Below, in pieces: positions 42,051 to 52,343 of a DNA stretch of 64,000 nucleotides. The translations under genes were made by a program, and so were the position numbers. Source of the stretch: Mesorhizobium sp. M1D.F.Ca.ET.043.01.1.1. Its GTDB lineage: Bacteria > Pseudomonadota > Alphaproteobacteria > Rhizobiales > Rhizobiaceae. Every line of letters starts with the position of its first letter. Within the stretch, counting starts at the first letter, position 1. The stretch spans positions 2,852,001 through 2,916,000 of the forward strand of contig NZ_CP034444.1 of assembly GCF_003952385.1 (NCBI RefSeq). The letters run 5' to 3'. The notes beneath the pieces were generated by a model. That model was not told where the DNA came from, did not search any database, and saw only the letters and a program-made list of their open reading frames with translations.

Positions 42051-42069
42051 TCATTTGTCAGACAAATGA
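42051..42069. promoter_or_regulatory. perfect 19-bp palindrome, likely FadR-type GntR operator
   Basis: TCATTTGTCAGACAAATGA is a perfect inverted repeat around a single centre base. The core TTGT-CAG-ACAA fits the T-x-GT-N3-AC-x-A form used by FadR-subfamily GntR regulators. It lies 72-90 bp before the dehydrogenase start. Confidence 0.6.
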
Positions 42070-42181
42070 TATACGCATTGTCTGCCGAAAGGTCTACCCG
42101 GGCGCTTTCGATAAAGGTAGGCACGCGGCGGTGGAAGTCCATCGAGCCCGTCCGCGACCACCTGTCACGATGTGGTGGGCC

Positions 42182-42667
42182 TCAGACGGAGAACGACCAG
42201 AACAGGCAGGCGAGCGTTGCCGCGGCGAAGATGACGAAGAACAGGCTTCTGAGCAGGATGTTGCGGCGAAGCTCGTTCATGGTGAGATGTGCGGCGACGA
42301 TCGCCGCGACGAAGAGGAAGCGCCAGTTGAGAAGCGCCCAGATCACGTCGTGCTGACCGAAGGCCCACCGGGCGAGAAGCGAACCGACGATGGTTGCGAA
42401 CAGCATGATCGTCGCCCAGAAGATGGCGTCGGCCGCATGGGTGAGGACAATGCCGGCGGCGCGGATGGGCAGGATCATCATCAGCAGCGCGCTGAAGAAA
42501 TAGATGGCGGCGACGGCGAGGAAGGATCCCGCGTCGGCGATGCCGTCAAGACGCTTCACGCCGAAGGCGCCCTGGGGATAGCCGTGCCTGGCGACCGCGA
42601 GGGAGAACGCCATCAGCAAGGCGCTCAGGATCGTGACCAATGCGAATGTGCCGAGGGCCTTGCTCAT
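42182..42667 (-). CDS. hypothetical membrane protein (161 aa)
   Basis: A 161-aa protein starting MSKALGTFALVTILSALLMA with about five hydrophobic segments. It has no motif that I can tie to a named family. It lies 72 bp downstream of the ABC ATPase on the same strand, so it might be the last gene of the transporter operon or an independent gene. Confidence 0.7.
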   Translation of the reverse strand: MSKALGTFALVTILSALLMAFSLAVARHGYPQGAFGVKRLDGIADAGSFLAVAAIYFFSALLMMILPIRAAGIVLTHAADAIFWATIMLFATIVGSLLARWAFGQHDVIWALLNWRFLFVAAIVAAHLTMNELRRNILLRSLFFVIFAAATLACLFWSFSV

Positions 42668-42739
42668 GCCGTTCCTTGCCCGAGACGAATCAACGGGAAC
42701 GATTTTAGCCTACCAGCAAGCCTCGCATCGACCCGGCAG

Positions 42740-43807
<1,068 letters not shown>

Positions 43808-43810
43808 CGA

Positions 43811-44659
43811 TTATCCTTTTACCGCGCCGGCGGTGAGGCCGGTGACGAGATAGCGTTGCAGGAAGGCGAAGAAGATGCAGACCGGGATCAGCGCCAGGAT
43901 GGAGGCGGCCATCATCTGCCCCCAGTCCACCGCGAACTTGCCGATGAAGGTGAGCAGCCCGACGGCGAAGGTCTTCTGCGCGTCGCTGGAAATCAGCATC
44001 AGCGCGAACAGCAATTCGCTCCAGGCGGCGGTGAAGACGAAGCCGAGCGTGGCCCCCATGCCCGGCAAGGTGAGCGGCACGATCACCCTGCGCATGGCCT
44101 GGGCGCGCGTGCAGCCGTCGATCATCGCCGCCTCCTCCAGGTCCTTCGGAATGCCGTCGAAGAAGGACTGCATCAGGAAGGTGGCGAAGGCGGTGTTGAA
44201 GGCCGTGTAGATGATGATCAGCCCGGTCAGGCTGTTGGTCAGGCCGAGATCGCCCATGATGCGGTAGATCGGCGGGATGACCATGACCAGCGGGAAGGTC
44301 TGGGTCAGCAGCAGCAGGATGGCCAGCGTCGCCTTGCCGCGGAACGCGAAGCGCGACATCGCATAGCCGGCAAGCGTGGCGATGACGGTGACGAGCGCCG
44401 CCGTCGACACCGAGACGATGACGCTGTTCAGAAAATAGCGCGGGAAATCGGAGGCCTCCAGCACGGTGACGAAGTTCTGAAACGTCATCTCGGACGGCCA
44501 GAAGGTGATGCCTTCGGAATAGAGCAGCCGCTCGGGCGTCACCGAGATCTTCAGCGTCCAGAAGATCGGGAACAGCGCGAAGATCACGTAAGCCGCGATC
44601 GCCGTGTAGAGGCCGACGCCGCCGGCGATGCGCGAGGAGGTGGAGCGACCGGCGATCAT
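43811..44659 (-). CDS. carbohydrate ABC transporter permease (MalG type)
   Basis: A 282-aa inner-membrane permease with six helices and the EAA loop KDLEEAAMIDGCTRAQAMRR that contacts the ATPase. The start MIAGRSTSSRIAGG overlaps the stop of the preceding permease by one base, which sets the start despite an open frame further up. Sugar specificity is unknown. Confidence 0.92.
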   Translation of the reverse strand: MIAGRSTSSRIAGGVGLYTAIAAYVIFALFPIFWTLKISVTPERLLYSEGITFWPSEMTFQNFVTVLEASDFPRYFLNSVIVSVSTAALVTVIATLAGYAMSRFAFRGKATLAILLLLTQTFPLVMVIPPIYRIMGDLGLTNSLTGLIIIYTAFNTAFATFLMQSFFDGIPKDLEEAAMIDGCTRAQAMRRVIVPLTLPGMGATLGFVFTAAWSELLFALMLISSDAQKTFAVGLLTFIGKFAVDWGQMMAASILALIPVCIFFAFLQRYLVTGLTAGAVKG

Positions 44660-45582
44660 CAGACGTGCCTCACGAGCGTGCGGCGGATGGCGATCAGCCC
44701 GATGGCGTAGGCGATCAGCAGCACCAAGAGCAGCACCGCGACCGCCGATGCGTACCCCTTGTCGAGCGACTTGAAGGCGCTGACATAGATGTAGACCGGC
44801 ACCGTGCTGGTCGAGCCTGCCGGCCCGCCTTCGGTCATGACGAAGATCAGATCGGCGAAGGTGGCGATCCAGATGGTGCGCAGCATCACGGTGATGACGA
44901 TGGTCGGCGCCAGGAACGGCAGCGTCACCTTGGTGAAGCGCTGCCACGGCGAAGCACCGTCGATGGCGGCGGCCTCATGCAGCTCTGAGGGGATCGACTT
45001 CAGCGCCGCCAGCAGCGTGATGGCGAAGAAGGGTATGCCGAACCAGATGTTGGCGACGATCGGCCCCCACATGGCGGTGGCGGGATCGGAGAGCACATTG
45101 GTCGGCTCGGCCTTCAGGCCAAGGGCATAGAGCCAATGCGGCAGCGGCCCGATGATCGGGTTGAACAGCCAGGCCCAGGTAAGGCCCGAGAGGAAGGACG
45201 GCACCGCCCAGGGCAGGAACACAACGGCCTGCACGACCTTGCGGCCATAGAACGGCTTGTCGAGCAGCAGCGCCAGGCCAAGCCCGAGGAAGAACTGGAA
45301 GAACAGGCTGGCGACGGTCCACCAGAGCGTGTTGATCAGCGCCTGGCCGAGCACCTGATCCGAGAGCATCGCCTGGTACTGGCCGAGGCCGACATACTCC
45401 GACTTGAAGGCTGAGAATTTGCGAAACGAATAGCTGATGCCGATGACCAGCGGCACCAGCAGCACCACGACCAGCAGGACGATAGCCGGCGAAAGATAGA
45501 GCCAGGGCTCGATCGCGGCCTTGCTCAGCCGCTTCTTGCGCGGCCGAGCGGCGGATCGGATTTCGGACACTGCGTAGGTCAT
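44659..45582 (-). CDS. sugar ABC transporter permease (MalF type)
   Basis: A 307-aa permease. The N-terminus MTYAVSEIRSAARPRKKRLS is basic and cytoplasmic; six helices follow, with EAA loop PSELHEAAAIDGASPWQRF. The ATG at 45582 is preferred over an upstream frame that runs into the repeat element. It pairs with the following permease. The 222-bp gap before it holds a RIME-like repeat. Confidence 0.92.
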   Translation of the reverse strand: MTYAVSEIRSAARPRKKRLSKAAIEPWLYLSPAIVLLVVVLLVPLVIGISYSFRKFSAFKSEYVGLGQYQAMLSDQVLGQALINTLWWTVASLFFQFFLGLGLALLLDKPFYGRKVVQAVVFLPWAVPSFLSGLTWAWLFNPIIGPLPHWLYALGLKAEPTNVLSDPATAMWGPIVANIWFGIPFFAITLLAALKSIPSELHEAAAIDGASPWQRFTKVTLPFLAPTIVITVMLRTIWIATFADLIFVMTEGGPAGSTSTVPVYIYVSAFKSLDKGYASAVAVLLLVLLIAYAIGLIAIRRTLVRHV

Positions 45583-45627
45583 ACGGTGCTCGCGGTGGTG
45601 GGTGGAGGCGGCATTGGCGACAGCGCT

Positions 45628-45795
45628 CTTCTCCCCGTTTACGGGGAGAAGATGCCGGTTCACCCTCCGTAGCAGCGGCGCAGCTGCTGCGAAGGAGGGC
45701 AGGCAGATGAGGGGCGGAGCCAATCTCGCAGAATTCGGCGCTGCCCCTCATCCGTCACTTCGTGACACCTTCTCCCCGCAAGCGGGGAGAAGGCA
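45628..45795. repeat. RIME-like repeat between binding protein and permease genes
   Basis: CTTCTCCCCGTTTACGGGGA and CCTTCTCCCCGCAAGCGGGG flank a centre with ATGAGGGGCG and GCCCCTCAT arms. Each end is itself a hairpin. This layout is typical of rhizobial RIME elements and may lower expression of the membrane genes relative to the abundant binding protein. Confidence 0.75.
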
Positions 45796-45804
45796 AAGAA
45801 GGCG

Positions 45805-47082
45805 TCACTTCTTGTTCTTGGCCAGCCAGGCCTGCTGCTCCTTGGTCAGGAACGCCGCCCATTCGTCGGCCACCTGCTTGGCCGGCTTCTGGCCGAGCAG
45901 CACTTCCTGGAAGTTCTTGATCGCCACCTGGTCGACGAAGTTGCCGAGGTTCTCCAGATGGGTCGGCGGCGTCACCATTTCATATTTGGAGCTGTCGCTG
46001 AGCTCGGTGAACCAGCCCTTGAACTGCTCGGTCTTGAAATGGGCGTCCTGGTCGGCGCCGTTGTGGATCGGGACGACGCCGACTTCCTTGGCCCATTCCA
46101 GATTGTCCTTGGGCGACAAGAGCGTCGCCATCAGCTTCCAGGCCTCGTCCTTGTGCTGGGAGTTGGCGAACATCGCCCAGCCGGCATAGCCCAGCGTCGG
46201 ATAGGACTTGCCGCTCGGGCCAACGGGGAGCGGCGCGACGGCAAAGTCGTCGGCGCTCATCTTGTCGGCGATGCCGAGCAATGCGTCGGGATCCTGGTTG
46301 AGCATGGCGCAGGTGCCGGAATAGAAGCCGGTCACCGTCTCGTTGAAGCCCCAGCTCACGGCATCCTTCGGCGCCAGGCCGTTCTTGTACATGTCGGCCA
46401 GCATCTGCAGGCCCTTGACCGAGCCCTCGTCGTTGATGGTCGAGGTGCCGTCCTCGCTGAAATAGCCGCCCTTGCCGTCGGCGATGTTCATGAACATGTG
46501 CATGCCGTTGAAGGCGCCGGGGCCGCCGCGCAGGCAGTAGCCGTATTTGCCGGGAATGGCCGAGATCTTCTTCGAGAATTCGACGAACTCGTCAAGCGTC
46601 GCCGGCGGCCGGTCGAGGCCCGCTTCCTTGAACAGCTTCTTGTTCCAGAACAGCGCGTTCACATAGTAGCCGTAAGGGATCATGAACTGGGTGTTGTTGA
46701 CGGTCGAGCCGAACTGCTTGGCGCGGTCGCCGAGCGTCTTGGCGTCGTCCCATTTGGCCATGTAGGGGCCGAGATCCTCGAGTTGGCCATTGTTGGCATA
46801 GAGGCCCATCCAGCGCTCCGGCATCTCGACGACGTCGGGCGTGTCGCCGGCTTGCACCATGGTGAGGAATTTTTCGAAGGCCTGGCCCCAGGGCAGCGAG
46901 ACGAGCTCGACCTTGATGCCGGGATTGGCCTGCTCGAACTCGGCGATCTGCTTCTTCAGGAATTCGGTGCGCGGCGGGCTGGTGATGACCTCGACCATCT
47001 TGACGGTGGTGTCGGCCAGCGCGGTTCCGGCGGAGATCGCCAGGCCGGCAACGGCGGCAAGCATGATTGTCAGTCTTTTCAT
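45805..47082 (-). CDS. sugar ABC transporter substrate-binding protein
   Basis: A 425-aa periplasmic binding protein of the family 1 extracellular solute type. The signal peptide MKRLTIMLAAVAGLAISAGT ends near ALADT; the mature part shows EFLKKQIAEFEQANPGIKVE and DTPDVVEMPERW. GGGAG supports this start over one 24 bases upstream. The sugar is not evident. It starts 24 bp after the PLP enzyme gene. Confidence 0.92.
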   Translation of the reverse strand: MKRLTIMLAAVAGLAISAGTALADTTVKMVEVITSPPRTEFLKKQIAEFEQANPGIKVELVSLPWGQAFEKFLTMVQAGDTPDVVEMPERWMGLYANNGQLEDLGPYMAKWDDAKTLGDRAKQFGSTVNNTQFMIPYGYYVNALFWNKKLFKEAGLDRPPATLDEFVEFSKKISAIPGKYGYCLRGGPGAFNGMHMFMNIADGKGGYFSEDGTSTINDEGSVKGLQMLADMYKNGLAPKDAVSWGFNETVTGFYSGTCAMLNQDPDALLGIADKMSADDFAVAPLPVGPSGKSYPTLGYAGWAMFANSQHKDEAWKLMATLLSPKDNLEWAKEVGVVPIHNGADQDAHFKTEQFKGWFTELSDSSKYEMVTPPTHLENLGNFVDQVAIKNFQEVLLGQKPAKQVADEWAAFLTKEQQAWLAKNKK

Positions 47083-47106
47083 GTTCAGGACTCCCATTTT
47101 GAACAA

Positions 47107-48309
47107 TTATTTTTTTGCTTTGTCGAAGGCCTGGGCGATGTCGGCCCAGAGGTCCTCGACGTTTTCCAATCCGACATTGAAGCGGATGGTTCGGGGGCTG
47201 ACGCCGAAGCGCGCCATCGAATTGAGACCCGGCGTCTGCTCCAGCGAGGCCTTTGCCGGCACGACCAGGCTTTCGTGGCCGCCCCAGCTGACGCCGATGC
47301 GGAACAGCTTCAGCGCATCGACGAAAGCCGGAATGTCGACATCCTCCGTGACCTCGAAGGAGAACAGCCCAGCATAGCCGGCTAATGTTTTTTTGCCGGG
47401 ATGATTGGAATAGACGGGGTGGTTGACCCGCTCGACCTTGCCATGCGCCTTGAGGCGCTCGGCGAGCGTCAGCCCGCTCTTCATGTGATGCGGCAATCTG
47501 AGCGGCAGCGTGCGCAGGCCGCGCAGCAGCAGCCAGCCTTCGAAGGGCGACAGCTTGCCGCCGAGCGAGGAGTAGGTCTGCTCGTTGATGTGCCTGATAT
47601 GCGCGGCCGAGCCCGCCACCACGCCGGCGACCGTGTCGCTGTGGCCGCCGAGATATTTCGAGGCCGAATGCAGCACCAGGTCGACGCCGTGCGAAATCGG
47701 CTTCTGGAACACAGGCGTGGCCCAGGAATTGTCGATCGTGGTGATGATCCCCTGCTCCTTCGCCAACCGCGTCAGATGCGCAATGTCCTGCAGCTCGAAC
47801 ATCATCGAGGTAGGGCTCTCGAGATAGAGCAGCTTGGCGCCGGGAAGGGCCGCGGCGACCGCGTCGGGATCGGAGCCGTCGACATAGTCGACCTTGATTT
47901 GCAAGCGCGGGAACAGCCGCTCGAACAGCCGGTAGGCGTCGCCGTAGCAATTGCGCACGGCAACGATCCGCTCGCCGGCGCCGACGAAGGCAAGCACCGT
48001 GGCGCTGATCGCCGCCATGCCGCTGGAGAAGCCGCGCGCGGCTTCAGCGCCTTCCAAGGCCGCGACGCGCGCCTCGAATTCCATCACCGTCGGATTGTCG
48101 CCGCGCGAATAGATCGGCTGGCGGCGACGGCCGGCGAAGGTGTCGGCCATGTCGGCATAATTGTCGAATGTGAACAACGAGGTCTGGTAGATCGGCGGCA
48201 CCACCGCGCCGCCGGGGAACGGATCGTCATGGGCGAGAAGCGTCGCCGCCTCGCCGAGATAGTCGCTGGCCAGGGAAGCCGGATCGAAGGCGGCGGGGTG
48301 CTCGTTCAT
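47107..48309 (-). CDS. Cys/Met metabolism PLP-dependent enzyme (cystathionine gamma-synthase/lyase-like)
   Basis: A 400-aa fold-type I PLP enzyme. The cofactor Lys is in LHSASKYLGGHSD; YSRGDNPTVMEFE, GFSSGMAAI and TIDNSWATP are the family positions for substrate and cofactor contact. It could perform cystathionine synthesis or cleavage, or a related beta/gamma elimination. Its ATG overlaps the GntR gene by 4 bp, and the sugar-binding protein gene follows. The pairing with a sugar transporter is unusual. Confidence 0.87.
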   Translation of the reverse strand: MNEHPAAFDPASLASDYLGEAATLLAHDDPFPGGAVVPPIYQTSLFTFDNYADMADTFAGRRRQPIYSRGDNPTVMEFEARVAALEGAEAARGFSSGMAAISATVLAFVGAGERIVAVRNCYGDAYRLFERLFPRLQIKVDYVDGSDPDAVAAALPGAKLLYLESPTSMMFELQDIAHLTRLAKEQGIITTIDNSWATPVFQKPISHGVDLVLHSASKYLGGHSDTVAGVVAGSAAHIRHINEQTYSSLGGKLSPFEGWLLLRGLRTLPLRLPHHMKSGLTLAERLKAHGKVERVNHPVYSNHPGKKTLAGYAGLFSFEVTEDVDIPAFVDALKLFRIGVSWGGHESLVVPAKASLEQTPGLNSMARFGVSPRTIRFNVGLENVEDLWADIAQAFDKAKK

Positions 48310-49037
48310 TTGCGGTCCGAAAGTTTGAGGTTGGCAGCGCCGCGCTTCAGGTCGTCCTCGACGGTGGCCATCAGCTTCAGCGCCTCGGCACGGGCCCCCT
48401 CGGGATCATGCGCGGCGATGCAGTCGAAGATGGTGCGGTGATAGGGAAAGCTGGCGTGGCCGAAGTCGCGCACACCGAGCGGATGTTCCCAGAAGCGATG
48501 GAACAGCTCGTGCATGGCGGCGATGATCTGCTCGAACAGCGGATTGCCGGAGGCGCGATAGACCGCCTGGTGGAACTCCCAGTCCTCCTCCGACGACATG
48601 CCGGCGCGGGTGCGGAAGGCCTCTTCCATGATGTCGAGCTTGCGCTCGATCTCGGCGATCTCGGCCTTGCCGGCGCGGATGGCGCAAAGTGCGGCAGCCT
48701 CGGCCTCCAGAGCGCGGCGGATCTCCAGCGTGCGCATCAGGCCGGCGAAGTCGTTGCCGCCCGCAAGCGTCAGCGGCATGTGCAGCATGTCGGGCGAGAC
48801 GGCCGCCTTGAGATAGGTGCCTGAGCCCTGCCGCCGCTCGACGAGGCCCAGCCCCTCCCAGCGCGTCAGCGCCTCGCGCACCGTGTTGCGGCTGACCTTC
48901 AGGCGTTCGGCCAGAATTCGTTCAGTCGGGAGCTTTTCGCCGGGGCCCAGTGCCTCCTGCCGGACAAAGCCGGCCAACGCCTTCAGCACCGCGTCATCGC
49001 GGGCCGTCGTCTGGATGGGCGGGAGGCTGTCTGTCAC
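48306..49037 (-). CDS. FadR-subfamily GntR transcriptional regulator
   Basis: A 243-aa repressor with an N-terminal winged helix (LPTERILAERLKVSRNTVRE) and a C-terminal FCD ligand domain with several conserved His. The start is GTG (MTDSLPPIQTT). It heads a probable operon with the PLP enzyme and the ABC transporter. A TGGT-N3-ACCA palindrome 26 bp upstream is a likely autoregulatory operator. Confidence 0.9.
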   Translation of the reverse strand: MTDSLPPIQTTARDDAVLKALAGFVRQEALGPGEKLPTERILAERLKVSRNTVREALTRWEGLGLVERRQGSGTYLKAAVSPDMLHMPLTLAGGNDFAGLMRTLEIRRALEAEAAALCAIRAGKAEIAEIERKLDIMEEAFRTRAGMSSEEDWEFHQAVYRASGNPLFEQIIAAMHELFHRFWEHPLGVRDFGHASFPYHRTIFDCIAAHDPEGARAEALKLMATVEDDLKRGAANLKLSDRK

Positions 49038-49062
49038 GCCGGTTGGGCCTAAAGTGGTTCAA

Positions 49063-49073
49063 TGGTCCAACCA
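49063..49073. promoter_or_regulatory. TGGT-N3-ACCA operator upstream of the GntR gene
   Basis: TGGTCCAACCA matches the FadR-subfamily consensus TGGT-N3-ACCA exactly, and begins 26 bp before the GTG start. The regulator encoded next to it is the obvious binder. Confidence 0.65.
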
Positions 49074-49161
49074 ATTTCTGCACAGAGCGGATGGGGAGTC
49101 AACAGCCGAAATCGAGACAAGACCGAACGGCGCGCAGCAGCACCGTTCGGTCACTCGGATT

Positions 49162-49869
49162 TCAGGCACGGATACGTGCCGGCGTGGCGGCCGCGCGAGC
49201 CTCGCGCCAGCGCGCGAACATCTTCTCGCGAACCCGTCGCGAAGCCGATAGCCGCTCCTTCGCCTCGGCCAGGACAGCCGGCGAAGCCTCGGCGGGCGTG
49301 CCCGAACGGAAAGGAGGGGCAGGAGCATATTCGAGCGAGAGCTGCACGACTTCCGCTTCGGCCTGACCGAGGAGCCTCGCGACCAGCACCAGGCCGAAAT
49401 CGATCCCGGACGTGACGCCGCCGGCGGTGATCAGATTGCCGTCCTCCACGATGCGCGCATCGACGGGAATCGCGCCGAACTCTTCAAGGAAATCATGCGC
49501 GTACCAATGCGTGGTTGCCCGCTTGCCCTTGAGCAGCCCGGCCGCGCCGAGCACCAGGGCGCCGCTGCACACCGAGGTGACATAGCGGGCCTCAACCGCG
49601 CGCTGCCGCACGAAATCGAGGACCGCCTGGTCCTCCAGCAGCGCGTTGACGCCTCCCCCGCCCGGAACGCACAGCACGTCGAGAGGTGGGCAATCGTCGA
49701 AGGTCGCCGTCGGGTTGAGGGACAATCGCGTCGACGACGTCACCGGATTGCGATCCTTCCAGATCAATTCCACCTCGGCGCCCTTCGCCGATGCAAGGAC
49801 TTCGTAAGGTCCGGTGAGGTCGAGCTGCTGGACATTGGGGAACACGAGGATGCCGAAACGAAGGGTCAT
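49162..49869 (-). CDS. DJ-1/PfpI family protein (isonitrile hydratase-like)
   Basis: A 235-aa protein with the DJ-1/PfpI fold. The nucleophile elbow is TSVCSGALVLGAAGLL with Cys near residue 101, followed by TTHWYAHDF; VPGGGGVNALL holds the upstream loop. InhA-type isonitrile hydratases share these features, but the substrate is not certain. It is divergent from a GlxA-type AraC regulator across about 100 bp, which likely controls it. Confidence 0.85.
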   Translation of the reverse strand: MTLRFGILVFPNVQQLDLTGPYEVLASAKGAEVELIWKDRNPVTSSTRLSLNPTATFDDCPPLDVLCVPGGGGVNALLEDQAVLDFVRQRAVEARYVTSVCSGALVLGAAGLLKGKRATTHWYAHDFLEEFGAIPVDARIVEDGNLITAGGVTSGIDFGLVLVARLLGQAEAEVVQLSLEYAPAPPFRSGTPAEASPAVLAEAKERLSASRRVREKMFARWREARAAATPARIRA

Positions 49870-49972
49870 GGAAATCTCCGCGGGTTGACTCGGGGCAAGT
49901 TGACTTGGGGCAATCTAAGGCATCATGCTTTGGCGCGATCGCCAATCATCCCTCGTTTCAGGCCAAATCGAA

Positions 49973-50920
49973 ATGCGCCGCATCGAAGTCCTTGCCTATC
50001 CCGATGTCCAGCTCCTCGACGTCAGCGGACCGCTCCAGGTTTTCGCCAGCGCCAACGACTTCAGGACACAGGCCGGCGAGACGGCTGCCTATGAGGTCGT
50101 GGTCGTTGCCGCTTCGCCGCGGATCAGGACGTCGGCCGGTCTCGTGCTGGAGGCAGCGGCGTTGCCGGCGCTCGATGCAGAGATCGACACGCTGATCGTG
50201 CCTGGCGGATGGGGCGTCAACGCGGCCTGCGAGGATCCCCGGCTGACCCAGTGGATCCTCGGCCGCTCGCGCGATGCCAGGCGAACGGCTTCAGTCTGCA
50301 GCGGCGCCATGCTGCTGGCGACGGCCGGCCTGCTCGACGGCCGTCGCGCGGTCACCCATTGGGGCCGCTGCGCGGAGTTCGTCCGGCGCTTCCCGGCTGT
50401 CCGGCTCGAGCCCGACCCGATCTTCATTCGCGACGGCAATATCTGGACGTCCGCGGGCGTGACGGCGGGCATCGATCTGGCGCTTTCCTTCGTCGAGGCC
50501 GACCTTGGCCGGCGCATGGCGCTGGCGGTAGCGCGCGAGCTGGTGGTCTTCCTGAAACGCCCAGGCGGCCAGGCGCAGTTCAGCCAGACCCTCAAGCTGC
50601 AGAGCGGCGACGGGCGCTTCGACAGACTGCATGGCTGGATCCTGGACAATCTCAGCAGCGACCTTTCGCTGACGAGATTGGCCGAACGCGCCAATATGAG
50701 CCCGCGCAGCTTCTCGCGGCACTATCGGGAGGCCACCGGCCACACGCCCGCCCGCGCTGTCGAAGAGATCCGCATCGAGGCGGCGCGACGGATGCTGGAA
50801 CAGGGCCGGCCCGTCAACCAAACGGCCCGGCGCTGCGGCTTCGGCTCGGAAGAGACGATGCGTCGCGGCTTCTTGCGCGCCCTCGGCACGAACCCGCGCG
50901 ACTACCGCGAGCGGTTCTGA
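49973..50920 (+). CDS. GlxA-family AraC transcriptional regulator
   Basis: A 315-aa regulator: an N-terminal DJ-1-like domain (MRRIEVLAYPDVQLLDVSGP, VCSGAMLLATAGLLDG, VTHWGRC) and a C-terminal AraC double helix-turn-helix (LTRLAERANMSPRSFSRHYR and NQTARRCGFGSEETMRRGFL). Start alternatives: 49973 or an ATG 48 bases upstream. It is divergent from the PfpI gene, whose product shares its N-terminal fold, so both may handle the same ligand. Confidence 0.88.
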   Translation: MRRIEVLAYPDVQLLDVSGPLQVFASANDFRTQAGETAAYEVVVVAASPRIRTSAGLVLEAAALPALDAEIDTLIVPGGWGVNAACEDPRLTQWILGRSRDARRTASVCSGAMLLATAGLLDGRRAVTHWGRCAEFVRRFPAVRLEPDPIFIRDGNIWTSAGVTAGIDLALSFVEADLGRRMALAVARELVVFLKRPGGQAQFSQTLKLQSGDGRFDRLHGWILDNLSSDLSLTRLAERANMSPRSFSRHYREATGHTPARAVEEIRIEAARRMLEQGRPVNQTARRCGFGSEETMRRGFLRALGTNPRDYRERF

Positions 50921-50946
50921 AGCACCGCCTCGCCGACGAATGCCCG

Positions 50947-51615
50947 TTACAACGGGCTCTCGGCCAGCCCATGCGACTCAACGGCGGCATGGCCGAGTTC
51001 GGTCAGCGCGTAGATGCCGCGCTCGGCCCGGGCGAACCAGCCATAGTAGTTGTGCAGCAGGATGCTGGCCGCCCGCGGCGAAAGAGCCTTGAGGTCGCGT
51101 GGCCGCTTCGGGCCCTCGGTCATGGCGGCGGCGCAGGCGATCGCTTCCTGCCGATAGGCGGTCATGATCGGCTTTCGCCGCGTGCTGCCGCCGATGGACG
51201 GATCGCCCTTACGGCGATGATGTTCCTCGACCAGACGCGAGCGCCGCCTCGGGTCGCGCCGCGGCGGCACGGCGGCCGGGCTGAGCAGCAGCTCGACCCT
51301 GCCCTTTCCGTCGACCGCCAGCAGGCCGAAGCCAAGCCTGCGGCAGAGCGCGCGAAAGCGGCGGTCATGCTCGCGGCCCTTGCCGCGCGCCGACATCCTG
51401 GCGGCGAGCCAGACCTCGTCGCAGGCCGCCGCGCGATCGACGCCCTGCAGGACGAGCTCGAGATTGAACTGCAGCTTGAGCTCGCAGATGACGACCACGG
51501 GCGGCTCGCCGTCGCGCAGCCCGACGATATCGCAGCCGCCGACTTCGCCCTTGACGGTGAAATCCAGGCTCTCGAGGAACCGCTTCACCGGTGCATAGAG
51601 GGACGTTTCCTGCAT
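50947..51615 (-). CDS. DUF2161 protein with PD-(D/E)XK nuclease-like motif
   Basis: A 222-aa protein. The N-terminal part shows VKGEVGGCDIVGL, then VVVICELKLQF: Asp29, Glu45 and Lys47 fit the PD-(D/E)XK nuclease core. The C-terminal part includes a winged-helix-like domain (LHNYYGWFARAERGIYALTE). Known as DUF2161, with no proven role. It is convergent with the GlxA-type gene. Confidence 0.78.
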   Translation of the reverse strand: MQETSLYAPVKRFLESLDFTVKGEVGGCDIVGLRDGEPPVVVICELKLQFNLELVLQGVDRAAACDEVWLAARMSARGKGREHDRRFRALCRRLGFGLLAVDGKGRVELLLSPAAVPPRRDPRRRSRLVEEHHRRKGDPSIGGSTRRKPIMTAYRQEAIACAAAMTEGPKRPRDLKALSPRAASILLHNYYGWFARAERGIYALTELGHAAVESHGLAESPL

Positions 51616-51744
51616 GGGACAGGCATAGCCGATTCGTGGCCGACCGGCATGTTTCCAGGAGGCGGTCCTGCCGTGGCCGCCCTCGTCTTCGACGACCGCG
51701 ATTCCAGCAGCGGATGGAGCCGCTGCGTCGGATCGTTGCGCGGA

Positions 51745-52242
51745 CTATTGCCTGGCGAAAGAGCCCGTATAGGTCTGGCCGGCGAGCGCATAGGTGGCGG
51801 CCAGCGTTCCGTCGGGCTGCATCGCAAAGGTGATGTCGGCGCCATTCGGAAGGCGCCCGAGCTTCAAGGTGTTGCCGACGATCCTGCCGGAGCCGTCGGC
51901 CACTCCCGGCTTGGTGTCGGCCATGTCGCCCCACGCATAGCTGACCGTCACCTGCCCGCCGGAAGCTACCGTCAGCACAGCCAGCTTGCCCTCATACTGG
52001 CCATCCAGCTGCCCGGCCCATATGCCTGAAAATGCGGCATACCTGGCCGGAACGCCCTTGCCGGGCGGAACGACCGCCACGGTTCGATCCAACACCGCCG
52101 AACCCGCGGGCGCAGGCGCCGCGACGGCGGCAGCCAAGGCGGGTTGGGGCGGCGGAGGAGGCGGGGTCTCGGGAGACGACTGGCAGGCGACAAGAGCGAA
52201 TGCCGCGCAACCGAGGATCAGAGAAAGACGAATTTTCGGCAT
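51745..52242 (-). CDS. hypothetical lipoprotein
   Basis: A 165-aa protein with a lipoprotein signal (MPKIRLSLILGCAAFALVAC, lipobox LVAC with Cys20), a Pro-rich linker (PPPPPPQP) and a beta-rich C-terminal domain with alternating Gly (SGIWAGQLDGQYEGKLAVL). No named family is recognised. It lies 212 bp downstream of the autotransporter gene on the same strand and is separated from it by the repeat pair at 52344-52454. Confidence 0.75.
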   Translation of the reverse strand: MPKIRLSLILGCAAFALVACQSSPETPPPPPPQPALAAAVAAPAPAGSAVLDRTVAVVPPGKGVPARYAAFSGIWAGQLDGQYEGKLAVLTVASGGQVTVSYAWGDMADTKPGVADGSGRIVGNTLKLGRLPNGADITFAMQPDGTLAATYALAGQTYTGSFARQ

Positions 52243-52343
52243 TTTCAGCGATCCGCCCGATTCGTTGCGAGAAGTCCTAGCACGAATTCAGAAGCTTGGC
52301 AGAGACTTCCCCAGACCCCGGATCCAGGCGACGCCGTTGGGGC

